Shown here piece by piece: positions 18,210-27,075 of a DNA stretch of 64,000 nucleotides (positions within the stretch are counted from its first letter, which is position 1; every line of letters starts with the position of its first letter). Source of the stretch: Pseudidiomarina tainanensis (lineage in GTDB: Bacteria; Pseudomonadota; Gammaproteobacteria; Enterobacterales; Alteromonadaceae); assembly GCF_004214835.1 (NCBI RefSeq), contig NZ_PIQJ01000001.1:1550001-1614000 (forward strand), read 5' to 3'. A program made the translations under genes and the position numbers. A model generated the notes under the pieces. The model was not told the DNA's origin. It did not search any database and worked only from the letters and a program-made list of their open reading frames with translations.

Positions 18210-19391
18210 TCAACGCAGGAGGCGATAGATGATAACAGCCGTCAAACCGCAGCCGCCCATCACAAATACCATCGCCAACTCGTGCTGATGACCCAACACA
18301 TTCACCAACGCCGAAATTAAGCCTGCAATTAAGAATTGGAGACTGCCGGTGACTGCCGATGCTGAACCGGCCCGTTCTTGCTGTTCAGCAAGCGCGCCAG
18401 CCATCGCATTGGGGAACACCATGCCCAATGTACTGACATAAAGGAATAATGGCACCAGAACGCCAATAAGCCCGAAATTATTCCAACCCGCAATAATGAG
18501 TAGTACCGAAACAACACCCAGTACTGGTAACGATTTATTTAAAATCTTGCGGGAATCGCGGCGACGCAATATCCACGCGTTTAACTGCGCCATACCAATA
18601 ATGCCGACTGCATTAGCACCGAACAACCAGCTGTAATGCGTTGGTGATAAACCAAAATGTTCAATAAATACCAATGGCGATGCGGTTATATAGGCAAACA
18701 TACCCGATTGCGCAATGCCGCCACTTAATGAATAGCGTAAGAACGATGGGTCACGTAAAACGCTCCAATAAATTGGCAAACTTGAGCGTATTCTTACAGC
18801 CGTATTGGGTGCGCGCGTTTCTGGCAGACGCACATGAACGATGGCGAGACATGCCACGGCTAAACTCGCGACGATGATAAAAATGGCTTGCCATCCCCAT
18901 GCCGCCGTCACGTAGGCTCCCGCTAATGGCGCCAGTATGGGTGCTATACCCATAACCAAGATTAAAAAACTAAAAACCTGTGCAGAGGCTTGAGGCGTAT
19001 ACAAATCACGTACCATTGCCCGCGCGATAACCAGTCCGGCGCAAGAGCCGATAGCTTGTAAAAAGCGCAATACAATCAGGCTTTCCAGGTTCGGCGCATA
19101 GGCGCAAGCAATGGACGTCACAACATAGAGCACAAGGCCAAAATATAACGGTGGCTTACGACCAAATCGATCTGAAGCGGTACCGTAAAGTAGCTGGCCA
19201 ATAAATAGACCAAGAAAAAACGACGTAAGTGATAGCTCGACTCGGTTTGAATCGGTCGAGAAGCTTGATGCAATGTCGCCAAACGCTGGCAGGTACATAT
19301 CAATGGATAACGGCCCGAAGGCCGTTAATAGAGCGAGAACGATGACGGTTAGGTCAAACCGAGCTTTGTCGGAAACGTGGAATACTGTCAT
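18210..19391 (-). CDS. Bcr/CflA family multidrug efflux MFS transporter
   Basis: A 393-residue major facilitator protein with 12 hydrophobic segments. An N-terminal PLSIDMYLPAFGDIA motif is typical of the Bcr/CflA drug:proton antiporters. The loop 2-3 motif A reads GQLLYGTASDRFGRKPPLY. The ATG overlaps the stop of the 5'-nucleotidase gene by four bases (ATGA), so the two are translationally coupled. That pairing hints at export of, or response to, a nucleoside-like or other phosphorylated compound, but this is only inference. Confidence 0.93.
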   Translation of the reverse strand: MTVFHVSDKARFDLTVIVLALLTAFGPLSIDMYLPAFGDIASSFSTDSNRVELSLTSFFLGLFIGQLLYGTASDRFGRKPPLYFGLVLYVVTSIACAYAPNLESLIVLRFLQAIGSCAGLVIARAMVRDLYTPQASAQVFSFLILVMGIAPILAPLAGAYVTAAWGWQAIFIIVASLAVACLAIVHVRLPETRAPNTAVRIRSSLPIYWSVLRDPSFLRYSLSGGIAQSGMFAYITASPLVFIEHFGLSPTHYSWLFGANAVGIIGMAQLNAWILRRRDSRKILNKSLPVLGVVSVLLIIAGWNNFGLIGVLVPLFLYVSTLGMVFPNAMAGALAEQQERAGSASAVTGSLQFLIAGLISALVNVLGHQHELAMVFVMGGCGLTAVIIYRLLR

Positions 19392-21109
19392 TGTTCGGCC
19401 GCTCGATAGCTTTTGGTGCTATGCGAATTCGGCCGTTTTATTGTTTTTGTTTTACGGGCCCAATCAACAAATGATTGTGCGTAATTAACGTAGGTATCGG
19501 TGGTACGCCCTTGTGCAGAGAGCTCTCCCAGTAGCGCCCAACCGTCATTACCTGCGGCTAGGAAGCTATTCGTGATCATTGTATAGGTTGTGTCTTCTTG
19601 TAACGTTTGCCAACCCGCTTCAGATAGAACTTCAAGGCCACTAACACGCTCTCCATCGGCTTGCGTCATATCAACATCAAAACGAATATCCGCGCCGTGT
19701 GGGTAAGCGCCATCTGAGCCCCCTACCGAAATGGCGTAGCTTAGCGCTTGTTCCAAAACCTGTTTCACTTCTGCGCCGGTGATTTGTATTTCAACTAAAG
19801 TATTCGCAAACGGCAACAAGCTATAAGCATCGGCAACAGTTAACTCCCCTGCATTAATCTCTCGGCGCACGCCACCGCCATTCTGTAAGGCAAAATCGGC
19901 TTGTGGTGCACTGGCCAAGAACGCTTCCGCAACAACCCGATGTGCGTCTGATTGACGTCCCATGCCACACTCAGCTGACATCAATGGCCCCATACGTTTG
20001 ATGCACAAGCGTTCGTTAACCATACCAATCACTTGTTGGGTCAATTCATCTAATTTAGTTTGATATTGCGCAATCATGGCAACAGCATCGGGATGTTCTT
20101 TGACTGCACTAAACTGTGGGAATTTTTGCAGTGCTTCAGGTGCGTCTTCTGCAACTAGAAAGTGGGCTTGTCCACCACAATCGGCTACTTGGTCACCATC
20201 AAACGTTATCGCTAACTCACCGACCACTTGGCTGTACTGCCAAGCATGCGCAATACAGACTTGTCCGCCATCAGCATTGGTAACTTGCATTGGATACGGC
20301 CCCACACTTGGTAGCCCAAAACGCCCGTAATCACCAAGCAATGTATGAGAATCACCGCCAATCACAAAATCAACCGCTGGTAGACGCTCAGCTAGGGTCA
20401 AATCATTACGGTATTGAATATGCGTGAGTAAGCCGATTTTCTCGATACCAAGCCCACGCAACTCATTGATGTAATACTGTGCAGTGTCGTATTCATCGGC
20501 AAACATGGTGGTTTTATCGGGTTGTGATGAATTCTTGGTTTTGATGGCAATGTCGAGACCGATTATCCCAACTCGCTCGCCCCCCATGTCGTAAACTGCA
20601 TAAGGTTTAAAGCTGTCCCAATGCGTTTTCGGCGTCAACGGCGATACGCCCACCTCCGGTTCAACATTCGCGCCAAGCACAACGGTGCCGCACGAACTTA
20701 AACTCAACGCATCCAGAAAACGCTTCAGCCCCGCGTCACCATTATCAAACTCATGATTGCCTAAAGCGAACGCGTCAAAACAAACGAGGTTCATGAGTGC
20801 AGCATCGGCCGCACCATCAAACAAGGTGTAAAACAACGTGCCAGTAATCGCATCGCCAGCGTGCAGCGCTAGCACGTTCTCATTGTTGGCCCGGATTGAT
20901 TCGATTTGTGTCGCAACGCGGGCAAACCCACCGGTTTCAACACGATGTGTTTCACCATCAACAACAAGTGCTGTACGCTCCATTGGCAGAAGATGAGAGT
21001 GATGATCATTGACATGGGCAACGGTTAGCTGAAAGGGTTGCGGCTCCGGTAAATGCGCGCATCCAGCCAGCAGTATACTGCCCAATAAAATGCTTCCCAA
21101 GTTTCTCAT
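19388..21109 (-). CDS. UshA-like 5'-nucleotidase / metallophosphatase lipoprotein
   Basis: A 573-residue lipoprotein (lipobox LLAGC, Cys17) of the bifunctional 5'-nucleotidase/2',3'-cyclic phosphodiesterase family. The calcineurin-like metal domain shows VAHVNDHHSH, LHAGDAITG, ALGNHEFDNG and VIGGDSHT. The C-terminal substrate domain has NGGGVRREINAGELTVADAYSLLPF-type words and a final AGNDGW. It should dephosphorylate nucleotides in the periplasm for nucleoside and phosphate recovery. ATG at 21109 follows AGGGG; a GTG two codons upstream is also in frame. It is coupled to the downstream MFS exporter. Confidence 0.92.
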   Translation of the reverse strand: MRNLGSILLGSILLAGCAHLPEPQPFQLTVAHVNDHHSHLLPMERTALVVDGETHRVETGGFARVATQIESIRANNENVLALHAGDAITGTLFYTLFDGAADAALMNLVCFDAFALGNHEFDNGDAGLKRFLDALSLSSCGTVVLGANVEPEVGVSPLTPKTHWDSFKPYAVYDMGGERVGIIGLDIAIKTKNSSQPDKTTMFADEYDTAQYYINELRGLGIEKIGLLTHIQYRNDLTLAERLPAVDFVIGGDSHTLLGDYGRFGLPSVGPYPMQVTNADGGQVCIAHAWQYSQVVGELAITFDGDQVADCGGQAHFLVAEDAPEALQKFPQFSAVKEHPDAVAMIAQYQTKLDELTQQVIGMVNERLCIKRMGPLMSAECGMGRQSDAHRVVAEAFLASAPQADFALQNGGGVRREINAGELTVADAYSLLPFANTLVEIQITGAEVKQVLEQALSYAISVGGSDGAYPHGADIRFDVDMTQADGERVSGLEVLSEAGWQTLQEDTTYTMITNSFLAAGNDGWALLGELSAQGRTTDTYVNYAQSFVDWARKTKTIKRPNSHSTKSYRAAEQ

Positions 21110-21127
21110 TCTCACCCCTTTTAAAAA

Positions 21128-21210
21128 CAGCTACTAGCTATTTGATATTAGATATTTGCGACTAAGTTTTTAGCCTTTTTCTAATATCCAATATCCATTA
21201 TCTAATATCG
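21128..21210. repeat. degenerate copy of the GATATTAG inverted repeat
   Basis: The left part (21128-21158) contains GATATTAGATATT, and the right part (21181-21210) contains CTAATATCCAATATCC and CTAATATCG. The arms are imperfect inverted repeats (about three quarters matching) of the same family as 18094-18200. It lies between the oxygenase stop and the nucleotidase start. Confidence 0.7.
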
Positions 21211-21220
21211 TCTTTGTGTT

Positions 21221-22153
21221 TTACTTCACTAAGCCGATTTCGCGCAGACGCTCCATCAAATAATCATGCGAGCTGATTGGCTCAAAACGCTGCGGATTTT
21301 CATCGGAGATACAGCTTGCCAGCGGCGTGATCATCACATCTGGATTAAAGTGCAAGAAGAACGGAATTGAATAACGTGATTTATGGCTATACGGCGCCGG
21401 CGGGTTGACGACGCGGTGCGTGGTTGAGGGTAAAACACCATTTGTTAAGCGCTGCAACATATCGCCGACGTTACAAATAATTGCGCCTTCAATAATCGTT
21501 ACAGGAATCCACGAGCCATCTTTTGCCAAAACTTCGAGACCAGGTTCGCGCGAGCCAACCAACAATGTGAGTACGTTGATGTCTTCATGTGCACCAGCAC
21601 GAACAGACGGCGTACCCTCGTCAATAATTGGTGGATAATGTAGCGGACGCAAAATTGAGTTGCCAAGGTTCACTTTATCGTTAAAGAAGTCGCGCGGCTG
21701 CTTGAGGTACACGGCAAGCGCTTCTAATACACGAAGCCCCAAAGCATCCAGTGCTTCATAGAGTTTTAGAATTTTACCTTTGAACTCCGGAACTTCTTGT
21801 GGCCACACGTTAGGTGTTAATTGTGGGAACGGTGGCTCCCCTTCGATTTCGCGCCCGACGTGCCAAAACTCTTTTAAATCGACATGTTTCGCATCTTTGG
21901 CAATCTCAGTACCAAACGGCGTGTAACCACGTGCGCCACCGCCACCAGGAATGTGATATTGCTTTTTCACCGCTTCTGGAAGCGCAAATAATTCACGCGA
22001 AATATCCAACGCATCTTCAATTAGTTGCTGGTCAATACCGTGCTTCGTCAATGCGACAAAACCATTGGCTTCATAGCCTTCGCCAACGTGTTGTGCAAAA
22101 GCATCAAAGTCTTGACCATAAAGGCTCATATCAATATGCGGAATGGATTTCAT
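21221..22153 (-). CDS. isopenicillin N synthase family 2-oxoglutarate/Fe(II) oxygenase
   Basis: A 310-residue non-heme iron oxygenase. An N-terminal DIOX_N-like region (GYEANGFVALTKHGID, GARGYTPFGTEIAKDAKHVDLKE) precedes the double-stranded beta-helix core. The iron triad is His189 and Asp191 (AHEDINVLTLL) and His245 (STTHRVVNP). Arg259-Ile-Ser261-type binding of 2-oxoglutarate is seen as RYSIPFFLH. Bacterial members of unknown substrate are common, and the name does not imply penicillin synthesis, for which no other genes are present. AGGAAAA lies upstream of the ATG. It is monocistronic. Confidence 0.9.
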   Translation of the reverse strand: MKSIPHIDMSLYGQDFDAFAQHVGEGYEANGFVALTKHGIDQQLIEDALDISRELFALPEAVKKQYHIPGGGGARGYTPFGTEIAKDAKHVDLKEFWHVGREIEGEPPFPQLTPNVWPQEVPEFKGKILKLYEALDALGLRVLEALAVYLKQPRDFFNDKVNLGNSILRPLHYPPIIDEGTPSVRAGAHEDINVLTLLVGSREPGLEVLAKDGSWIPVTIIEGAIICNVGDMLQRLTNGVLPSTTHRVVNPPAPYSHKSRYSIPFFLHFNPDVMITPLASCISDENPQRFEPISSHDYLMERLREIGLVK

Positions 22154-22314
22154 GAAACATTTTTCCTAGGGAATGAAGATATCAAAATAGGCGTATATGC
22201 TAAGGATTTTAGCCTGTCTAGACAAGGGTAAATCTTGCGTAAACCGCCTTTTGCTTACATTTTTAAGTTGCTACCGTAATTTGCAGATTCTAGCAAAAAG
22301 TGAGGTAAATCACG

Positions 22315-22890
22315 ATGAAATTGCAACACAGTGTTCTTTCTGTCGCATTATTGACCGCAGGTATCGTTTTTGCAGGTACTGCGCATGCACAAACGCAACA
22401 GAATCAGACGCAATATCGCGGTAATGCTACATATAATTACTTTGGTATTGGGGTATCTGATCATGATGGCGGCGACAGCATTGTCGTTGAAGGTTCGTAT
22501 GAATTCAAATCGCCATATGTAGTCAGTGGTTATTATCGCAACTTCGATAATGATGCGGGCAGTAGCAGTGACGCATTGAGCATTAAATTGAGCCGCTATT
22601 TTTGGCTCAGTAGCGGCCTAACTGCAGATGTTGGCGTGCGCGCTGGTAACGTTGATTTCGGTGCTGTTGATAGCAACTTCTGGGGCGTTGAAGGTAATCT
22701 GCGCCAGCGCATCGAACAGTTCGAGTTTTATGGTGGTATTGGCTGGGTTGATTACACCGATGCCGGTAGCGACAACCAGTATCAGTTTGGCGTGAATTAT
22801 TACATTGATTCTAACCTATCTGTGGGTGTTGGCTATCAAGATAGTGAATATGGTGATGGTGTTCGCTTCCGCGGTAGTTATCACTTTTAA
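22315..22890 (+). CDS. outer-membrane beta-barrel protein
   Basis: A 191-residue exported protein with a signal peptide ending in AHA (near residue 25). Alternating-residue beta strands are rich in Tyr, Gly, Asp and Asn, and the chain ends FRGSYHF with a terminal Phe, as expected for BAM-assembled outer-membrane proteins. The length suggests an 8-stranded barrel of the OmpA-like/YfaZ-like kind. I do not recognise the exact family. GAGGT precedes the ATG. Function unknown. Confidence 0.75.
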   Translation: MKLQHSVLSVALLTAGIVFAGTAHAQTQQNQTQYRGNATYNYFGIGVSDHDGGDSIVVEGSYEFKSPYVVSGYYRNFDNDAGSSSDALSIKLSRYFWLSSGLTADVGVRAGNVDFGAVDSNFWGVEGNLRQRIEQFEFYGGIGWVDYTDAGSDNQYQFGVNYYIDSNLSVGVGYQDSEYGDGVRFRGSYHF

Positions 22891-22939
22891 TTAAATGCGC
22901 TATGCTGTGGCACATTGATGGTTGTTTTGGAGATTCGAT

Positions 22940-24097
22940 GTGCCGCAGCTTCCTAGTTTTATTCAAATGTATCGCGATCTTGTCGCGATTCCTTCCGTGT
23001 CCTGCCTCGATCCAAGTTGGGATACAAGTAACAAGCCGGTTATCGATAAATTGGCAACATGGCTCGAATGTCTCGGTTTTCAAATCGATGTTCACGAATT
23101 AGACCATCAGGCTGGTAAATTTAATCTGCTTGCTCATTACATTCCCGAAGATGCTGAATCGGGCGGCTTAATGTTAGCTGGACACACCGATACAGTACCA
23201 TGGGACGAAGGCCGTTGGACCCAAGACCCGTTTAAACTGCGTGAAGATAATGGCCGTTTATATGGTCTTGGTACGGCTGATATGAAAGGCTTTTTCGCGT
23301 TTGTTATTGAAGCGCTGCGGAGCACTGACCTCCGCCAATTGAAAAAACCACTCTATATTCTTGCAACCGCCGACGAAGAAACGACCATGGCCGGTGCACG
23401 AGAACTTGATGCGTTTGGTCATTTAAAGCCCGACTTTGCCGTCATTGGCGAACCAACTTCAATGACGCCGGTGATTACCCACAAAGGCCACATGACCGAA
23501 GCCGTACGTATTACCGGAAAATCAGGACACAGCTCAAACCCTGCGGCGGGTATTAACGCTATTGAAGTCATGCATGATGTCATCACTGAACTTCGCGGAA
23601 TACAAAAGGAGTTTCAGCAACGCTATCACGACGACGCTTTTGAAGTACCTTACCCAACGCTAAACTTCGGAGCAATTCACGGTGGTGACGCCGCCAACCG
23701 CATTTGCGCGTGTTGCGAGCTGCATATTGATATGCGCCCTCTACCAGGGATGAATATAACTGAGCTATACGGCTTAATTGATCAACGGTTAGCTGAAGTT
23801 AAAGCGCAATATCCAGGTGCTGTATGTCTTGAACACATGCATGAACCCGTGCCTGGCTATCGTTGTGACAAAGATGCGGAAATTGTGCGTTTAGCCAGTG
23901 AACTAACCGGTAACGCAGCTCAACCTGCGAACTACTGTACCGAAGCGCCATTTGTGCAAGCGCTCGGTTGCCAGACTATTGTGATGGGTCCAGGCAATAT
24001 TGCGCAGGCACATCAACCGGATGAATTTATCCAAATCGATGAAATTGCACCTGCACAAAACCAACTACGTGCTCTTATTCGTCAGGTGTGCATGTAG
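22940..24097 (+). CDS. argE: acetylornithine deacetylase
   Basis: A 385-residue M20 family deacetylase, which removes acetate from N-acetylornithine in arginine biosynthesis. The dinuclear zinc motifs are [25 protein letters not shown] and GEPTSM; the later family words [23 protein letters not shown] are broken here only for length. I set the start at GTG 22940, because [19 protein letters not shown] aligns with the E. coli N-terminus and TTGGAG lies upstream. Longer (TTG) and shorter (ATG, ten residues in) starts are possible. The 3' end overlaps the convergent rnhB gene by 23 bases. No other arg genes are in the window. Confidence 0.95.
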   Translation: MPQLPSFIQMYRDLVAIPSVSCLDPSWDTSNKPVIDKLATWLECLGFQIDVHELDHQAGKFNLLAHYIPEDAESGGLMLAGHTDTVPWDEGRWTQDPFKLREDNGRLYGLGTADMKGFFAFVIEALRSTDLRQLKKPLYILATADEETTMAGARELDAFGHLKPDFAVIGEPTSMTPVITHKGHMTEAVRITGKSGHSSNPAAGINAIEVMHDVITELRGIQKEFQQRYHDDAFEVPYPTLNFGAIHGGDAANRICACCELHIDMRPLPGMNITELYGLIDQRLAEVKAQYPGAVCLEHMHEPVPGYRCDKDAEIVRLASELTGNAAQPANYCTEAPFVQALGCQTIVMGPGNIAQAHQPDEFIQIDEIAPAQNQLRALIRQVCM

Positions 24098-24653
24098 CCG
24101 CAAGATGCCGCGCTACGGGGCCAAAGCTTTTCCGATGAACCGGACACGGCCCATGCGCAGCAAGCGCTTCTAAATGTGCTTTGGTTGGATACGCCTTATG
24201 TTTGGCGAAATCATAATGTGGATAGAGTTCGTGCCACGCCAACATTTGGCGGTCGCGTTCTACCTTTGCCAGAATCGACGCCGCGCCAATACATGCTTCA
24301 ATCGCATCGCCACCGACGATTGCTTCTGCCGGAACATTTAATTGTGGCAGTTTATTACCGTCAACGAGTACTTTGTCGGGTTGCACCGGCAGCGCTTCAA
24401 CCGCTCGCTTCATCGCTAACAGCGACGCCTGGAGAATATTAAGCGCATCGATTTCGTCCGCATCACATTGCGCGATCGCCCAATATAGTGCCTTTTCTTT
24501 TATTTCGACGCTTAGCGCTTCACGCTTTTTTTCAGACAACTTCTTCGAGTCGTTAATTCCGGCGATTGGGTTATTCGGGTCAAGTATGACCGCAGCCGCT
24601 ACTACGGGTCCGGCGATAGGCCCGCGCCCTGCTTCGTCTGTTCCACAAATCAT
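24075..24653 (-). CDS. rnhB: ribonuclease HII
   Basis: A 192-residue RNase HII, which cuts RNA in RNA/DNA hybrids and at single ribonucleotides in DNA. The active-site acidic residues are Asp6 and Glu7 (TDEAGRG), Asp98 (LVDGNK) and Asp134 (KVERDRQM). The ATG at 24653 gives the standard N-terminus [11 protein letters not shown]; the open frame extends another 65 codons upstream, but that part overlaps the AbgT start region and looks non-coding. In E. coli rnhB lies directly before dnaE; here it is 21 kb away from dnaE and convergent with argE. Confidence 0.96.
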   Translation of the reverse strand: MICGTDEAGRGPIAGPVVAAAVILDPNNPIAGINDSKKLSEKKREALSVEIKEKALYWAIAQCDADEIDALNILQASLLAMKRAVEALPVQPDKVLVDGNKLPQLNVPAEAIVGGDAIEACIGAASILAKVERDRQMLAWHELYPHYDFAKHKAYPTKAHLEALAAHGPCPVHRKSFGPVARHLAATCTPDE

Positions 24654-24735
24654 GTTTTTCGTCTTGTTGTTGCTGGTTGATACGGTATGATACTTTCGTC
24701 TCATACATAATAACAATACAACAAGGGGTTTCCTC

Positions 24736-26283
24736 ATGAGTGATTCGAACGACTCAGGTACCTTTCTCAACCGCATGCTTGATAAGGTTGAGAAAGTCGG
24801 TAATAAGCTTCCTGATCCAGCGGTCATGTTTTTTGGCTTGCTGATCATCGTTTGGGTATTCAGTTATCTGCTTTCTGGCATTGAATTCGACGCTGTTCAC
24901 CCGCTTACCGGAGAAAATGTCGGCATTACGAATTTGCTAGCCGGCGACCAAATGGCAGACTTTTTAGCCAACATGGTTGGTACTTTCATGGGGTTTGCAC
25001 CCTTAGGCGTGGTGCTTGTCGCTATGTTGGGTGTCGGTGTTGCTGAGCGCAGTGGCTTTATTAACGTTGCCATTAAACTCATGCTGAACGTCACGCCGAA
25101 AATGTTATTAACCCCAGTATTGATTCTGGTAGCCATCGTTAGTCATACGGCTGTAGATGCTGGTTATGTTCTAGTTATTCCGTTGGGCGGTGTGATTTTC
25201 TATGCGGCTGGTCGGCATCCACTAGCGGGTATTGCGGCTGCCTTTGCCGGTGTTTCTGGCGGCTTTAGCGCAAACTTTGTGCCGTCGGCAATCGACCCGT
25301 TATTACAAGGCTTTACGCAAAGCGCGGCACAGATTCTCGATCCAGCCATTCAGTTAAACCCATTGAATAACTATTTCTTTACCGCAGCTTCATCAATCGT
25401 TGTGGTTATTGTTGGGTGGTACTTAACTGATCGCGTCATTGAACCACGCCTACAGCGCACTGCTCGCATTGATGGTGATCAAGAAGATATGCCAGCACTT
25501 GATGATGTTACTCCGCGCGATCGTAAAGCGTTTTATGCGGGTGTGCTGACTATGGCGCTAGGCCTCGTTGCATTGTATTTCGCTGCTTCTGCCGAGAATA
25601 CACCTCTAGCGGATGCAAGCGGTGAGTTAGCATCATTCACTGCCCCGCTTATGCAAATGATCGTCCCGTTGATTTTCTTGCTGTTTATTATCCCGGGCAT
25701 CGTGCATGGGTATATTTCTGGTAGCTTCAAGAACTCACAAGACGTCATAAAAGCGATGTCGAAATCAATGGAAGATATGGCCTACTATATGGTTATGGCG
25801 TTCTTCTGTGCCTTATTTATTAAAGCTTTCGGCGATTCAAACCTCGGTACCCTAATATCAATTAAAGGGGCTCAATTCTTAAGTTCGCTGCAATTAAGCG
25901 GCGGCGTGACCATGGTAGGTATTATCATTTTGGTTGCGTTTATCAACTTGTTTATTGGTTCTGCCTCAGCCAAATGGGCATTGATTTCACCAATTTTTGT
26001 ACCGATGTTGATGCAGCTCGGTTATTCACCAGATTTAACCCAAGCGGCGTATCGTGTCGGTGACTCCATCAGTAATATCATCACCCCATTGTTGCCTTAC
26101 TTCCCGCTCGTGGTGTTGTATTGCCAGCGTTATGTTAAGAGTACCGGTATCGGTTCATTGGTTGCCATGATGTTGCCGTTTACATTGACGTTATTAGTCG
26201 TTTGGTCAGCCTTCTTAATCATTTACTGGATGATTGGTATTCCGCTTGGCTTCCAAGCAAATTACGTTTACCCAGCAGGCTAA
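24736..26283 (+). CDS. AbgT family transporter (second copy)
   Basis: A 515-residue membrane protein of the same family as the one at 16523, with matching landmarks: [42 protein letters not shown], and [20 protein letters not shown]. The two are clearly paralogues and not identical. AGGGG lies 11 bases before the ATG. An SDR oxidoreductase begins six bases after the stop, so the pair is probably an operon. The substrate could be an aminobenzoyl-glutamate-like compound or a dipeptide; this is not determinable here. Confidence 0.93.
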   Translation: MSDSNDSGTFLNRMLDKVEKVGNKLPDPAVMFFGLLIIVWVFSYLLSGIEFDAVHPLTGENVGITNLLAGDQMADFLANMVGTFMGFAPLGVVLVAMLGVGVAERSGFINVAIKLMLNVTPKMLLTPVLILVAIVSHTAVDAGYVLVIPLGGVIFYAAGRHPLAGIAAAFAGVSGGFSANFVPSAIDPLLQGFTQSAAQILDPAIQLNPLNNYFFTAASSIVVVIVGWYLTDRVIEPRLQRTARIDGDQEDMPALDDVTPRDRKAFYAGVLTMALGLVALYFAASAENTPLADASGELASFTAPLMQMIVPLIFLLFIIPGIVHGYISGSFKNSQDVIKAMSKSMEDMAYYMVMAFFCALFIKAFGDSNLGTLISIKGAQFLSSLQLSGGVTMVGIIILVAFINLFIGSASAKWALISPIFVPMLMQLGYSPDLTQAAYRVGDSISNIITPLLPYFPLVVLYCQRYVKSTGIGSLVAMMLPFTLTLLVVWSAFLIIYWMIGIPLGFQANYVYPAG

Positions 26284-26289
26284 TAACTC

Positions 26290-27075
26290 ATGAGTTACTT
26301 CCAAGGTAAAACCGTTTGGCTAACCGGTGCCTCTTCAGGCATCGGTTTAGCCATGGCGCAACAATTGGCGCATGCCGGTGCTCACTTGATTCTGACCTCG
26401 CGGCGCCAAGATGCACTTGAACAGGTACGTCAATCACTGGCGCATCCTGAACGCCATCAAGTATTAGCGCTTGATTTGAGTCAGCCCGAACAGGCGGCAG
26501 CTCAAGCTAAGGAGATACTCGGTGACCAAGTGATCGATATTCTCATCAACAATGCTGGTGTTTCACAACGCTCGCTAATTTTAGAAACCGATATGAAAGT
26601 GTATCGGCAACTGATGGAAATCGATTATTTTGGTGTCATTGCGCTTACCAAGCTGGTGTTGCCCCGAATGGTCGAGCGTCGCTCTGGGCAAATCGTGACT
26701 GTTTCAAGCGTCGCCGGCAAAGTCGGAACCAAACTACGCAGCGGCTATAACGGCGCGAAATTTGGCGTTATCGGTTTTATGGATTCACTACGCGCTGAAA
26801 TGGCACAGTACGGTTTAACCGTCACATCCATTTTACCTGGCTTTATCAATACGCAAGTGGCACATAATTCATTAACTGGTGACGGCTCTGTATTGGGTCA
26901 TGAAGATCCGGATAATGCCGGCGGTATTTCAGCCGAAGAATGCGCACGCAAGTCACTCGAAGCGATTGCGAAACAAAAAGCAGAAGTAGTGGTTGGCTCA
27001 GGACTCTCAAAGCTTGCCCCGTTTCTACAACGCTTTTTCCCAGCGCTTGTGCGACGCATGATCGCTAATCGGTAA
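26290..27075 (+). CDS. SDR family NAD(P)-dependent oxidoreductase
   Basis: A 261-residue classical short-chain dehydrogenase with the nucleotide-binding TGASSGIG (12-19), NNAG (87-90), the catalytic Ser at about 140, and YxxxK as Tyr153-Lys157. The sequence after the active site (VTSILPGFINTQVAHNSL) and the basic C-terminus resemble the DHRS7-like group. The Arg-rich TSRR after the second strand favours NADP(H). It starts six bases after the AbgT gene, and its 3' end overlaps the convergent diguanylate cyclase by 11 bases. Substrate unknown. Confidence 0.9.
   Translation: MSYFQGKTVWLTGASSGIGLAMAQQLAHAGAHLILTSRRQDALEQVRQSLAHPERHQVLALDLSQPEQAAAQAKEILGDQVIDILINNAGVSQRSLILETDMKVYRQLMEIDYFGVIALTKLVLPRMVERRSGQIVTVSSVAGKVGTKLRSGYNGAKFGVIGFMDSLRAEMAQYGLTVTSILPGFINTQVAHNSLTGDGSVLGHEDPDNAGGISAEECARKSLEAIAKQKAEVVVGSGLSKLAPFLQRFFPALVRRMIANR

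Noticed and set aside
21221-22153. Isopenicillin N synthase family name taken as beta-lactam biosynthesis
   Set aside because: No NRPS or other pathway gene is present; only the oxygenase fold is supported.
24654-24848. N-terminal extension of rnhB
   Set aside because: It overlaps the AbgT start region, lacks family similarity and the standard RNase HII N-terminus begins at 24653.
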